Shown: positions 31,969-40,772, counted from the first letter of the stretch. The stretch: DNA of 64,000 nucleotides from Romboutsia timonensis (GCF_900106845.1 NZ_LT629847.1:1-64000), one strand, 5' to 3'. Program-made: numbers and translations. Notes: a model not told the origin generated them from the letters alone.

Positions 31969-32218
31969 CCTGAATTGTCAATTTAAATCAGACAAATTAC
32001 TTATGAATCACTAAGCAAATGTAAGTAAGCTTTCAAATCCAGTTGCTTCTTTTATAACCTCATTTGGTGTTTTATAGTCTAGTGATTTTCTAGTTTATGT
32101 TAATATGATTAAAAGACATTTTTGGTACTCCTTTTGTTGATTTTAGTAGGTTAACTAAGTATATCATAAGTGTCTTTTTTTGTTTATATATTTGTCTGAT
32201 TTAATTATACAATTCAGG
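31969..32218. mobile_element. internally deleted IS30-type element, 250 bp
   Basis: Terminal inverted repeats of 29 bases (left 31969-31997, right 32190-32218) match at 26 of 29 positions, both ending in CCTGAATTG-type sequence. The trinucleotide ATA lies directly outside each end (31966-31968 and 32219-32221), consistent with a target duplication. Inside is a fused remnant of a transposase gene on the minus strand. It lies 12 bases before the terminator of the small protein gene downstream of galU. Confidence 0.85.
32011..32119 (-). pseudogene. IS30-family transposase remnant (ends only)
   Basis: An ATG at 32119 with AAAGGAG upstream begins MSFNHIN, like the starts of IS30 transposases, but the frame stops after two more codons. 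From about 32084 another frame reads RKSLDYKTPNEVIKEATGF and ends at TAG 32011, matching the conserved C-terminal end of IS30 transposases. Nearly the whole DDE core has been deleted, leaving the two ends joined out of frame. It cannot encode an active enzyme. Confidence 0.8.
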
Positions 32219-32224
32219 ATATAT

Positions 32225-32253
32225 AAAAAGACTATATCCATATGGATATAGTC
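32225..32253 (-). terminator. intrinsic terminator of the galU unit
   Basis: A perfect 24-base palindrome (GACTATATCCAT and complement) followed by a T-run on the minus strand, just past the small protein gene. Confidence 0.85.
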
Positions 32254-32261
32254 CTGAATTT

Positions 32262-32381
32262 CTATAACATAGATGCTATGACACTTAATAAAGCTGTCAT
32301 ACTAGAAACTACTAAAGTTAATACTATAAATAGTGCTATTATTTTATTTCTTTTCTTCTGTTTTTGACTCTTACTACTCAT
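32262..32381 (-). CDS. 39-residue membrane protein, DUF4044/Prli42-like in layout
   Basis: An unlisted short gene: a 39-residue protein starting MSSKSQKQKKRNK, followed by one hydrophobic segment of about 25 residues (IIALFIVLTLVVSSMTALLS) and ending VIASML. GGAGTG lies 5 bases before ATG. It starts 12 bases after galU, and a strong terminator follows. The basic N terminus plus single C-terminal membrane helix is the pattern of DUF4044/Prli42 miniproteins, which anchor the stressosome in Listeria; that link is only by architecture. Confidence 0.75.
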   Translation of the reverse strand: MSSKSQKQKKRNKIIALFIVLTLVVSSMTALLSVIASML

Positions 32382-32393
32382 ATTATCACTCCA

Positions 32394-33296
32394 TTATTGT
32401 TCATTTTCAGTTATTTTCTTATCAAATTTGTCACATACTTCTCTTAAATATTGTATAAAGTCATTTTGTAAATTTGGTCTTTTTAATGCAAAATCTACTG
32501 TAGCCTTTAAGAAACCAAGCTTATCTCCAACATCATATCTTACTCCATCAAAATCATAAGCATACATTGCTTCTTTTTTTGATAACATTCTTAATGCATC
32601 TGTAAGTTGAACCTCTCCATTTTTACCTAGAGGCAATGTTTCTAGTATATCAAATATTTCAGGAGTTATTATATATCTTCCTAAAATAGCTATATTTGAT
32701 GGAGCCTTACCTGGCTCTGGCTTTTCAACTAAATCTTTTACTTTATATACTTTATCTTCTATATACTTTGCAGCTATTATACCATATTTATCTGTATCTT
32801 CATCATCAACTGTTTGAACACCTAATATTGTAGTTCTATATTCTTCATATACATTCATAAGCTGCTTTAAACAAGGAACTTCATTATCAACTATATCATC
32901 ACCTAACATCACGGCAAATGGTTCATCTCCTATGAAATGTCTTGCACAGTATATAGCATCACCTAACCCTCTAGGTTCTTTTTGTCTTATATAATGTATA
33001 TTTATCATGTTAGATATATTTTGAACAATTTCTAATAATTCTTTTTTACCTTTATTCTCTAATTCTAACTCTAATTCAACTGATTTATCAAAGTGATCTT
33101 CTATAGATTTTTTATTTCTTCCTGTTATTATAAGTATTTCTTCTATTCCTGAAGCAACAGCTTCTTCTATTATATATTGTAATGTTGGTTTATCAACTAT
33201 TGGTAACATTTCCTTAGGTTGCGCCTTAGTTGCAGGTAAAAATCTAGTACCTAACCCTGCTGCAGGTATAACAGCTTTTCTTACTTTTTTTTGCAT
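32394..33296 (-). CDS. galU: UTP-glucose-1-phosphate uridylyltransferase
   Basis: GalU makes UDP-glucose for surface glycans. The 300-residue protein begins with the nucleotidyl transferase loop VIPAAGLGTRFLPATKAQPKEMLP. It continues with IEEAVASGIEEILIITGRNK and GLGDAIYCARHFIGDEPFAVMLGDD. ATG 33296 is chosen because the codons of the longer frame (ATG AGG AGG) form the GGAGG site. Confidence 0.95.
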   Translation of the reverse strand: MQKKVRKAVIPAAGLGTRFLPATKAQPKEMLPIVDKPTLQYIIEEAVASGIEEILIITGRNKKSIEDHFDKSVELELELENKGKKELLEIVQNISNMINIHYIRQKEPRGLGDAIYCARHFIGDEPFAVMLGDDIVDNEVPCLKQLMNVYEEYRTTILGVQTVDDEDTDKYGIIAAKYIEDKVYKVKDLVEKPEPGKAPSNIAILGRYIITPEIFDILETLPLGKNGEVQLTDALRMLSKKEAMYAYDFDGVRYDVGDKLGFLKATVDFALKRPNLQNDFIQYLREVCDKFDKKITENEQ

Positions 33297-33433
33297 TGTT
33301 AACCTCCTCATAATTTTATTTATTTTTATTAAAATATTTTATATGTATATTCATTTTATTTCTCAATAAATAAAGCCCTAACGCTAGAACTTTATTTATA
33401 TTTTAGCATTAAGACTTTATATTGTCATTTAAA

Positions 33434-35341
33434 TTATTTTGAAACTAGTTTCTCTAATTCTTTAACTAAGGAATCAAATTTATTTATAGTATTCTCTATA
33501 GGCTTTGTACTTGTTAAATTAACACCCGCATCTTTTAGAACATTAATCGGATAATCAGACCCTCCTTTTTTAAGAAAGTTTATATAATTATCAGATCCAT
33601 TTTTTAATATATCTTGAGCAAAACTTACTCCTGCACTACATCCTGTAGCATATTTATAAACATAAAAACTATTATAGAAATGTGGTATTCTTGACCAACC
33701 AACTTTAGCTAATTGATCTAATTCATAATCTTTACCATAATATTTTGTTAGTAATTGTCCCCATATATCATCTAAAACTAATGCATTTATACTCTTGTTA
33801 TTCTCAACTAGTTCATGTATTGTCTTCTCAAATTCAGCATACATAGTTTGAATATATAAAGTATCTTTTATTAAGTCTAAATATTGAGTTATATAATATG
33901 CCTTTTGTTGATCATTTTCTGAATTTTTTATAAGCATTTCATATAATAATGCTTCATTAGTAGTTGATGCAACTTCATGAGTAAATATAGATGGATTTGA
34001 ATTAAAATAACTTTGATTTTTAGAGCTCATATACTCATATACTGCATGTCCCAATTCATGAGCTAATGTTGATACTGATCCCAATGAATTATTATAATTA
34101 AGCAATACATAAGGATGGTTACCATATATAGATAAACAGTACGCTCCACTCACTTTATTATCATTAGCAAAAGCATCTATCCATTTTTCATTAAATGCTT
34201 TATAAATTACATCTCCATATTCTTTCCCTAAAGGAGATAGTGCTGAATATATTATTCCTTGAGCCTTATCATAAGTTAGATTATCATCAACTGCTTCTAC
34301 CATTGGTGTAAACATATCATAATAATGTACCTTATCTAAATTTAATACCTTTTTTCTTAAACTTACATATTTATGAAGACTTTCCATGTTATCATTTACA
34401 GTTTCAATTAGTTTATTATATACTTTTTCATCTATGTCATCACCTTTTAAATACATGTCTAAAGATGATTTATATCCTCTTTCAGAAGAATAAAATACAT
34501 TTTTTTTAACTTGACCTATAAGTAAACCCGATAGCGTGTTTATATTATCATTATACGCTATAAACTCATTTTGATATGCACTTTTTCTTTCATTTCTATC
34601 TGAACTTTCTAAAGCTGTTTTATACTCTGCAGAATTAAAATTTGTTTTTTTATCCATGTTTTTAAATAATTCATAAACTTGCCCAGGCAAAGACGATATA
34701 GATGAAGTATTAGCAAGTAAACGTTCTGACTTTTCATCTAAATAATAGTCTTTAGATCGTCTAATTTCTTTTAAGTACATGCCATATTTTTTATTTAATT
34801 TTTTATCTTCCATAAACTTATTATATTCTTTATCTGATAACTTAAGTATTTCTAATTCCAAATCTGAACATATATTAGAGTACTCTCTATTTACCCTATT
34901 TATATTTTCTTTCATATCAATATACTTATATGAATTTTTATTAGTATCTTGGTTTAACTTTACGTATCCATAAAGTTTATTTAATCTTATATCTAATTTC
35001 TCTTTTATGTCTAATGCAAAAGATAAATGTGTTTTGGATTTAGTTACTTTTCCCACATAGTTTTTTAACTCTTTAGTATCTGAAGTAAACTTCTTTAATT
35101 CATTATTCCATTCATCTTCACTTTTATATAAATTTTGAAGACTCCAGCTAGTTTTGCTATAGTCAATTTTAGATTTATTTTCAGCTTTATCATTTTCTTC
35201 ATTATTTTTTTCTTCATCATTAACCATAGCTTCAACCACTGCTGTATCATTATATCTATCATTAGCTTTTTGTAATGATGTTGCTATAAATAAAATAAAT
35301 ATACACAATGATATAATGGATTTAACTAATTTTTTATTCAT
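33434..35341 (-). CDS. exported M3-family oligoendopeptidase F
   Basis: A 635-residue zinc peptidase. The M3 motif HELGH is at residues 428-432, in STLAHELGHAVYEYM, with a following glutamate region ASTTNEALLYEML. The M3/PepF layout covers the rest. It carries an N-terminal signal or anchor segment (KKLVKSIISLCIFILFIAT) followed by a Glu/Asn/Lys-rich linker of about 40 residues, so it should act outside the membrane, unlike cytoplasmic PepF. No signal-peptidase site is obvious. ATG 35341 is preferred over 35398 because AAGGATG lies just before it. That site lies in a hairpin. Confidence 0.88.
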   Translation of the reverse strand: MNKKLVKSIISLCIFILFIATSLQKANDRYNDTAVVEAMVNDEEKNNEENDKAENKSKIDYSKTSWSLQNLYKSEDEWNNELKKFTSDTKELKNYVGKVTKSKTHLSFALDIKEKLDIRLNKLYGYVKLNQDTNKNSYKYIDMKENINRVNREYSNICSDLELEILKLSDKEYNKFMEDKKLNKKYGMYLKEIRRSKDYYLDEKSERLLANTSSISSLPGQVYELFKNMDKKTNFNSAEYKTALESSDRNERKSAYQNEFIAYNDNINTLSGLLIGQVKKNVFYSSERGYKSSLDMYLKGDDIDEKVYNKLIETVNDNMESLHKYVSLRKKVLNLDKVHYYDMFTPMVEAVDDNLTYDKAQGIIYSALSPLGKEYGDVIYKAFNEKWIDAFANDNKVSGAYCLSIYGNHPYVLLNYNNSLGSVSTLAHELGHAVYEYMSSKNQSYFNSNPSIFTHEVASTTNEALLYEMLIKNSENDQQKAYYITQYLDLIKDTLYIQTMYAEFEKTIHELVENNKSINALVLDDIWGQLLTKYYGKDYELDQLAKVGWSRIPHFYNSFYVYKYATGCSAGVSFAQDILKNGSDNYINFLKKGGSDYPINVLKDAGVNLTSTKPIENTINKFDSLVKELEKLVSK

Positions 35342-35391
35342 AAAAAGCCATCCTTTCAATAGAATATACTTATTTATTAGGATGGCTTTTT
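35342..35391 (-). promoter_or_regulatory. hairpin covering the ribosome site of the M3 peptidase gene
   Basis: Two perfect 13-base arms (35342-35354 and 35379-35391) enclose a 24-base loop. On the minus strand the second arm is AGGATGGCTTTTT and abuts ATG. It therefore contains the Shine-Dalgarno sequence and ends in a T-run. It could be a translational switch, an attenuator or the terminator of an upstream transcript; sequence cannot decide. Confidence 0.6.
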
Positions 35392-35443
35392 TAGGCAATA
35401 ATATTCAATTTCTATCTTTGTAAAATTAATAATTATTATTAAT

Positions 35444-35771
35444 TTATCCACATACTTATCAACATATTAACAGATGTGTTTTCTACAAAAATCTAGATTT
35501 TTCAATATATTTATTATAACAATTTTTATTATATATTTATTTTATTTATATATTATCAACAATAATTATAGACTTATCAACATATTTAATAGCTTTTTAA
35601 TCATTTTTTATTGATAAGTCTATATTTATTTTAAAATTATATTTTTATATAAAAATTTTATACTTTGTGTATTTTTGTCAAACTTTGTAATTTCAATACT
35701 TACGCTTATTTTATATAAAAACCAAAAGTTATCCACATATTGTTAACAATTTATTCACATATTGTTGATAA
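35444..35771. other. cluster of DnaA-box-like 9-mers
   Basis: Two exact TTATCCACA boxes (35444, 35729), one TTATTCACA (35751) and TTATCAACA at 35456, 35553 and 35574 lie on the plus strand. One more TTATCAACA lies on the minus strand (35763-35771). Several are spaced 12 or about 21-22 bases apart. The region is very AT-rich and otherwise gene-free (gap 35392-35778). Confidence 0.7.
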
Positions 35772-35778
35772 CATTAAT

Positions 35779-38157
35779 TTAATTACTACATACTTTAGTA
35801 ACTAGCACTGTCATATCATCTTCAACAACCCCATCTTGTATCTCAAGTGCCCTATCTAGTATTAGATTTGCTATCTCTTTAGGATTAGTCGTTTTAATTT
35901 TTTGTAAGAAGTATATAAGCCAGTTATCTCCTAAGTTATTATTTTTACCTGCATCAAGTATTCCATCTGATACCATTATTATATAGTCACCGTAATTAAC
36001 TTTAGTTATCTTTCTATCTAGTTTTATATCTGAAAGTATTCCAACTGGAAGTGATGATGAAGATATTAAATCTATATCTTTATCATTTCTTTTTATATAA
36101 GTAGAACATGCTCCCATTTTTATAGTTTCCAAAGTTCCTTTTTTAAGATCTATTATTCCTAAATCTAAAGTTGAAAACATCTCTTCATCAGAAGACTTCA
36201 ATAGCAACATATTATTTATAGTATTTATAACTATTTCATCGTCTATCTTTGCATCCATCATTTTTTCTAAAATATCTATAGTTATATAAGATTCTTCATA
36301 AGCTTTCTTACCTTTACCCATTCCATCACTTATAGCCACCATATACTTACCATCACTTATATCCATATATGTATAGTTATCACCACATAATATATGTCCA
36401 TCTCTAGACATTCCTGCAACTTCTGTTATAGCTTTATATTTTTGGGCTTTAGTAAAGTTTATTTTACACTTTCCTCCTAGTGAATGACATCCAATCTTTT
36501 GTGCAGTAATATTTTCTTCTACTATATCTGAAAGTACTTTAGTTAATTTATTTTCACACATACATCCATCACTACATATGTTTTTATCTATAGTTATTTC
36601 AAAATCATCTAAACCTTTACTCATGTAACTAACTCTATTAACTGGTATTCCATATCTTTGTAACTGATCATAAATATTTTTTTCTTTTTCTAAATCTAAA
36701 ACAATATTACCTTCTAAATCTTTTGATAGTGATTCTATTGATTTTGATATGCTTTTTATTTGATTAGCTATCAATTTTCTACTTTCTGAAAATCTTAAGC
36801 TCCAATTATAATCTACTAAAAATAATTTATAATAATAATTTGCTATCTTTACAATCTCTTCAGGTTTTAAGCATTCCTTTCTAAAATCCTCACTAATACT
36901 TTCAATAGTAACCTGTCCGTTATCTTCAAGTTCTTCTAAAACTTGGCTCATTAACATATATGTATGAGAAAAATTTAAATCCCAACATCGTCTTCTCATA
37001 CTACAGTTTCTACATTCATCATTATGTATCATGTCAACAATATTTGCTATATCCCTCGTATCTATAACCTTATCTTTTTCTCTAATTTTATCAAATGTAT
37101 CTGCTAACTCATCATAAGCTTTATACATATTAATCAATTTACTATTAGTCATATCTTTACTTCTTCTTATATAATCATAAACTACGTCATTTGATTCTAT
37201 ATTTAATTTTAATAATTTTTCTATTTTATTAAATATTTTATTAGGTAATATAACTACTATCAAACTAGCTATTAACATGTCTCTAATTTGATGTATATTA
37301 GACTCAATTCCTGATGTATAAGCATATACCATTGCCCAACTTAGTACATATCCTAATATAGAAAAATATTTACCTAGTTTATTTAATGTTCCACCAACCA
37401 ATCCTGCAACAGAATATATTCCCATATAAATTGCTGAAGATATATTGTTAACTAAAAAGGCTATACCTACAACAACCCCAGAGCTAGCACCCATAGTTGC
37501 ACCACCTATTATACATGTAATTAATATTAATACTGTCGCTAAAACTGTTTGTATAGATACACCTAATATTTCTATATTACCAATACCTATTATGCTAAAT
37601 ATAGCTATAAAGCTTAAAGCTATAGATTCTTCAACTCTTACAGATATTCTATTATTTATATTTGTTATGAGGTTTATTCCAAATGAAAATATATAAATAG
37701 AAATAAATGTAATAATTGCTTCCATTGAGCATAATAATATATCATATAAATATTTATTAGATAATATAACTTGTCCTAATGATATAGGGAAAATTATAAA
37801 CGCTCCAATAAATGATAACTTCAAGTAAGAATTAATATTCTTTATTTTGTTACTTATAATCATAAATATAAATAAACAAATAATATACTTTAATATATAT
37901 GGAATAGAATTGCCAGATGATATTACTCCAATTATTGTAGATATGAATATCGGTATTCTATACCTTTCTACCTTACTTATACCTAAAAAAAATGCTATAC
38001 CTAAAGGTGCTATAGAGCCTATTAAAATTGTTCTACTTAATAAAAAACCTATCAAACTGAATATTATTACATTAGAATCAATATAATTTAACAAATGTAT
38101 ATTTATTTTTTCTGAATTAATATTATTCCTTGATATACTCATTGAACTCTTGTCCAT
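35779..38157 (-). CDS. spoIIE: stage II sporulation protein E (SpoIIE)
   Basis: SpoIIE is the septum-bound PP2C phosphatase that dephosphorylates SpoIIAA and so activates sigma-F in the forespore. The 792-residue protein has about ten membrane segments in residues 20-310 and a central regulatory region with several cysteines (NDECRNCSMRRRCW). The C-terminal phosphatase domain has SDGMGKGKKAYEES and SDGILDAGKNNNLGDNWL, with the metal-binding Asp. ATG 38157 (MDKSSMSISRNN) follows GGGAGGA; the longer frame lacks a site. Confidence 0.97.
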   Translation of the reverse strand: MDKSSMSISRNNINSEKINIHLLNYIDSNVIIFSLIGFLLSRTILIGSIAPLGIAFFLGISKVERYRIPIFISTIIGVISSGNSIPYILKYIICLFIFMIISNKIKNINSYLKLSFIGAFIIFPISLGQVILSNKYLYDILLCSMEAIITFISIYIFSFGINLITNINNRISVRVEESIALSFIAIFSIIGIGNIEILGVSIQTVLATVLILITCIIGGATMGASSGVVVGIAFLVNNISSAIYMGIYSVAGLVGGTLNKLGKYFSILGYVLSWAMVYAYTSGIESNIHQIRDMLIASLIVVILPNKIFNKIEKLLKLNIESNDVVYDYIRRSKDMTNSKLINMYKAYDELADTFDKIREKDKVIDTRDIANIVDMIHNDECRNCSMRRRCWDLNFSHTYMLMSQVLEELEDNGQVTIESISEDFRKECLKPEEIVKIANYYYKLFLVDYNWSLRFSESRKLIANQIKSISKSIESLSKDLEGNIVLDLEKEKNIYDQLQRYGIPVNRVSYMSKGLDDFEITIDKNICSDGCMCENKLTKVLSDIVEENITAQKIGCHSLGGKCKINFTKAQKYKAITEVAGMSRDGHILCGDNYTYMDISDGKYMVAISDGMGKGKKAYEESYITIDILEKMMDAKIDDEIVINTINNMLLLKSSDEEMFSTLDLGIIDLKKGTLETIKMGACSTYIKRNDKDIDLISSSSLPVGILSDIKLDRKITKVNYGDYIIMVSDGILDAGKNNNLGDNWLIYFLQKIKTTNPKEIANLILDRALEIQDGVVEDDMTVLVTKVCSN

Positions 38158-38192
38158 AAAAAAATCCTCCCTCTTTTGCTTTTTATAAGGAG

Positions 38193-38228
38193 ATTGTAGC
38201 AAAGAAAGTAGGATTTATTTTGTCATAA
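38193..38228 (-). promoter_or_regulatory. candidate Spo0A-activated spoIIE promoter with 22-base spacer
   Basis: On the minus strand ATGACA (38226-38221) and TACAAT (38198-38193) are 22 bases apart, too wide for ordinary sigma-A. This resembles Spo0A-dependent promoters of Bacillus spoIIG (22) and spoIIE (21). TTTGTCATA at 38219-38227 matches the Spo0A box TTTGTCRAA in 8 of 9 bases and overlaps the -35. Confidence 0.5.
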
Positions 38229-38251
38229 TCAGTTCTAATAATTTTAAAATA

Positions 38252-39172
38252 TTAAGACATATTTTTTATATTTTGACACATTAAGCCTTCCAAATTATCA
38301 TATTCACTTACTGTTATTTCTTTTATTTCTAGATTTTTCATTATTGTATGTAGTATTTCTACACCAGCAGTGATAATATCAGCCCTTTTAGGCTGTAGCC
38401 CTTTTAAGGATTTTTTATCATTTAGTGTCATCCTTTTTAAATTTTGTAGAATTAGTTCTATTTCACTCAAATTAATCTTACTATTATGTATTTTTTCCAT
38501 AGAATATACTTCTAGTTCTTGATTCATTGCTGAAAGTGAAGTTATTGTTCCTCCAATACCTACAAGCTTTTTCACTTTATTATTTTTTATATATTCTAAT
38601 GTATTTTTTACCTCTTCGTATATAAAATTACTCATACTTTCAAATTCATTATCATTTATAGGATCTTGATGTAAAAATTTTTCAGTCATTCTAAGTGCCC
38701 CTACATTTTCACTTTTAGAAAATTTTATTCCCTCTTTATCTCCTATAATAAACTCAGTAGAACCTCCACCTATATCTATTACTAATATGTCTTCTGCATT
38801 TTCTATTCCTTCTAATACACCCATAAATCCTAGATTTGATTCTTTTTCACCACTTATTATATCTACATCTATACCTGCTTTATCTTTAGCTAATTTAACG
38901 AATACATCTTTATTTTTACTATCTCTAAGTGCTGAAGTACCCATGCAGTATACTTTTTCACAGCTTTCCTCTTTACATATATTAGAAAATTCCACTAAAG
39001 CTTTTATATTTCTTTCGATTGCATCATCTGTTATATATCCTTGTTTATCAACACCTTGTCCTATTCTAGTTGTGTTCACATACTTTTTTCTATTTACTAA
39101 TTTTCCATCTCTATACTCCGCTATTAAAAGTCTCATTGAATTCGTTCCTATATCTATAGTACCAATCTTCAT
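38252..39172 (-). CDS. Ppx/GppA-family phosphatase
   Basis: The 306-residue protein has the actin-like ATPase fold of exopolyphosphatase/pppGpp phosphatase: GTIDIGTNSMRLLIAEY at the N terminus, VIDIGGGSTEFI near 133, and GIGGTITSLSAM. It hydrolyses polyphosphate or pppGpp; which one cannot be told. GGAGATG precedes the start. It sits upstream of spoIIE. Confidence 0.9.
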   Translation of the reverse strand: MKIGTIDIGTNSMRLLIAEYRDGKLVNRKKYVNTTRIGQGVDKQGYITDDAIERNIKALVEFSNICKEESCEKVYCMGTSALRDSKNKDVFVKLAKDKAGIDVDIISGEKESNLGFMGVLEGIENAEDILVIDIGGGSTEFIIGDKEGIKFSKSENVGALRMTEKFLHQDPINDNEFESMSNFIYEEVKNTLEYIKNNKVKKLVGIGGTITSLSAMNQELEVYSMEKIHNSKINLSEIELILQNLKRMTLNDKKSLKGLQPKRADIITAGVEILHTIMKNLEIKEITVSEYDNLEGLMCQNIKNMS

Positions 39173-39364
39173 AAATTCATCTCCTTCTATCTATTTTTAG
39201 TTAAACTCTTAATCTATCTAAATTAATAAATTTTATAATTCTAAATTTATTATATCAGTTAAATACTATTTAATAATCAATATTACACATTTATCGCTAA
39301 GAAATTAACTTTACTAAAAGTACACTCTAAACTCTATCATACTTCTAACCTATTTATTTATAAA

Positions 39365-39392
39365 CAAAAAGAAGGTAAATTATTTACCTTCT
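39365..39392 (-). terminator. intrinsic terminator after divIC
   Basis: GAAGGTAAAT and ATTTACCTTC arms overlap the divIC stop codon, with a T-run on the minus strand. Confidence 0.8.
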
Positions 39393-39676
39393 TTTCCTAT
39401 ATCAATATATACTATTTCATTAGGTTTAACCATATTAAGTCGATTTCTTGCTATGGTTTCTAAATCTTCACTTGTATTACCATTTTCTATTTTTTTTAAC
39501 TCTTCAATTTGTTTTTTAGTACTACTTATCTGTTTATTTAATGATGATATTTCAGCTTTGTACTCATTTAATTTCTTTACTTGAAATACAAAGTTACTTA
39601 TTAATGTATATACTATAAACAAAATAAAAACTGTTACTAACATAAATTGGGCCGAAAACTTTTTTCTTATGTTCAT
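39380..39676 (-). CDS. divIC: cell division protein DivIC/FtsB-like
   Basis: A 98-residue bitopic protein. One N-terminal membrane helix (residues 12-32) is followed by a coiled coil (KLNEYKAEISSLNKQISSTK) and the conserved ARNRLNMVKPNEIVYI end of the septum-formation-initiator family. It works with DivIB and FtsL at the division site. Its place after yabQ is the Bacillus order. Confidence 0.92.
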   Translation of the reverse strand: MNIRKKFSAQFMLVTVFILFIVYTLISNFVFQVKKLNEYKAEISSLNKQISSTKKQIEELKKIENGNTSEDLETIARNRLNMVKPNEIVYIDIGKEGK

Positions 39677-39692
39677 ATCAATTACACCTTAC

Positions 39693-40187
39693 CTATGCTT
39701 TTTTGTTTACCTTTAATTTAATTCTATGCTTTCTTTTTATAACCTTCTTAGTAGCTGAAAATAAATTTGGTATAAAAAATATAGTATCTAGTAAAAGGTG
39801 TATAGTATAAACAACCATATAATATAAACTTTCAGAGACTACAGATATGTAAATTATAGTTTTCTTTATTAAAAATACTATAAATCCAATTATTTTATTG
39901 AGCATTTTTAGAACAAATTTACTTATTGTATTGTAATATAATAAAAAACCTATTAATAAAGCCACAAAATGATAGTATCTTAAATCAAAAGATTCTATAG
40001 CGTTTACTGTTATAAATATAATTACAGTTGCCATTATCCAAAATACTATATTAAAAACTATGGAGAAATATTTTAATATTTTAAAATTAGATTTCAAACT
40101 TCTATTTATATCAAACAATAAACCTATAAGTAAGCCACCATATATAGTGGCATAAAATGAGCTTAAATCTTCTGTAAATGGAATCAT
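39693..40187 (-). CDS. yabQ: spore cortex biosynthesis protein YabQ
   Basis: A 164-residue protein with about four membrane segments (residues 10-30, 45-65, 70-90, 95-125) and a basic tail. It matches YabQ, which in Bacillus is a forespore membrane protein made under sigma-E and needed for cortex. Assigned from topology plus position: yabP ends one base before and divIC follows. Confidence 0.9.
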   Translation of the reverse strand: MIPFTEDLSSFYATIYGGLLIGLLFDINRSLKSNFKILKYFSIVFNIVFWIMATVIIFITVNAIESFDLRYYHFVALLIGFLLYYNTISKFVLKMLNKIIGFIVFLIKKTIIYISVVSESLYYMVVYTIHLLLDTIFFIPNLFSATKKVIKRKHRIKLKVNKKA

Positions 40188-40442
40188 TTACTTAAATAAC
40201 CTCTTTATAAAACTTTCTTGTGGCTTTCTTTCCTTAGAATAAACTATAGAGTTTATAGTTCCTTCAACAGTTATAATACTCTCATCTAAGCTTAATTTTC
40301 CCATATCTAAGTTTTCGCCTTCTATTACCATTTCACCTGCAGATGTTCTAAGTTCTACTTTTTTATCATTAAAAGAATAAATATGTTCTATGCCTGATAT
40401 ATGCAAACTAGATCTATCTTTTAATGTTATACTATGTTCCAT
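40188..40442 (-). CDS. yabP: sporulation protein YabP
   Basis: An 84-residue protein with the YabP pattern HSITLKDRSSLHISGIEHI and FNDKKVELRTSAGEMVIEGENL. In Bacillus it is a spore coat assembly-related factor under sigma-E. It abuts yabQ directly. GGGGGG lies before ATG. A 57-base gap separates it from rqcP; no sigma-E promoter was clear. Confidence 0.9.
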   Translation of the reverse strand: MEHSITLKDRSSLHISGIEHIYSFNDKKVELRTSAGEMVIEGENLDMGKLSLDESIITVEGTINSIVYSKERKPQESFIKRLFK

Positions 40443-40506
40443 ATTATCCCCCCAGCAAAAATATTTTATTTTATACTAATATAAATATACTGAGGGATTG
40501 TTAATT

Positions 40507-40749
40507 TTATTCTACTATCTCATACATTTCTTTTGCATCATTTTTTAATACATGTTCCCTTATCTCATTTATCTTAAACTTCATCTTCTTTTCCCCAAAT
40601 TGAATTTCTAATAAATCTCCTATATTAACCTCTGATGAAGACTTTGCTACTTTTCCATTTATAGTAACTATCCCCTTATCACAAGCTTCTTTTGCAACTG
40701 TTCTTCTCTTTATTATTCTTGATACTTTTAAAAATTTATCTAATCTCAT
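40507..40749 (-). CDS. rqcP: S4-domain RNA-binding protein RqcP (YabO)
   Basis: An 80-residue S4-domain protein (MRLDKFLKVSRIIKRRTVAKEACDKG, VTINGKVAKSSSEVNIGDLL). RqcP works with RqcH to add alanine tails to stalled nascent chains on 50S subunits. ATG 40749 follows GGGAGG; the longer frame from 40806 is not supported. It lies between hup and yabP, as in many clostridia. Confidence 0.92.
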   Translation of the reverse strand: MRLDKFLKVSRIIKRRTVAKEACDKGIVTINGKVAKSSSEVNIGDLLEIQFGEKKMKFKINEIREHVLKNDAKEMYEIVE

Positions 40750-40772
40750 AAATACGCCTCCCTTATATACAG

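Noticed and set aside
35444-35771. Chromosomal replication origin
   Set aside because: DnaA boxes are clustered, but dnaA, dnaN, rpmH and rnpA are not nearby; a main oriC is not supported, so it is reported only as a box cluster.
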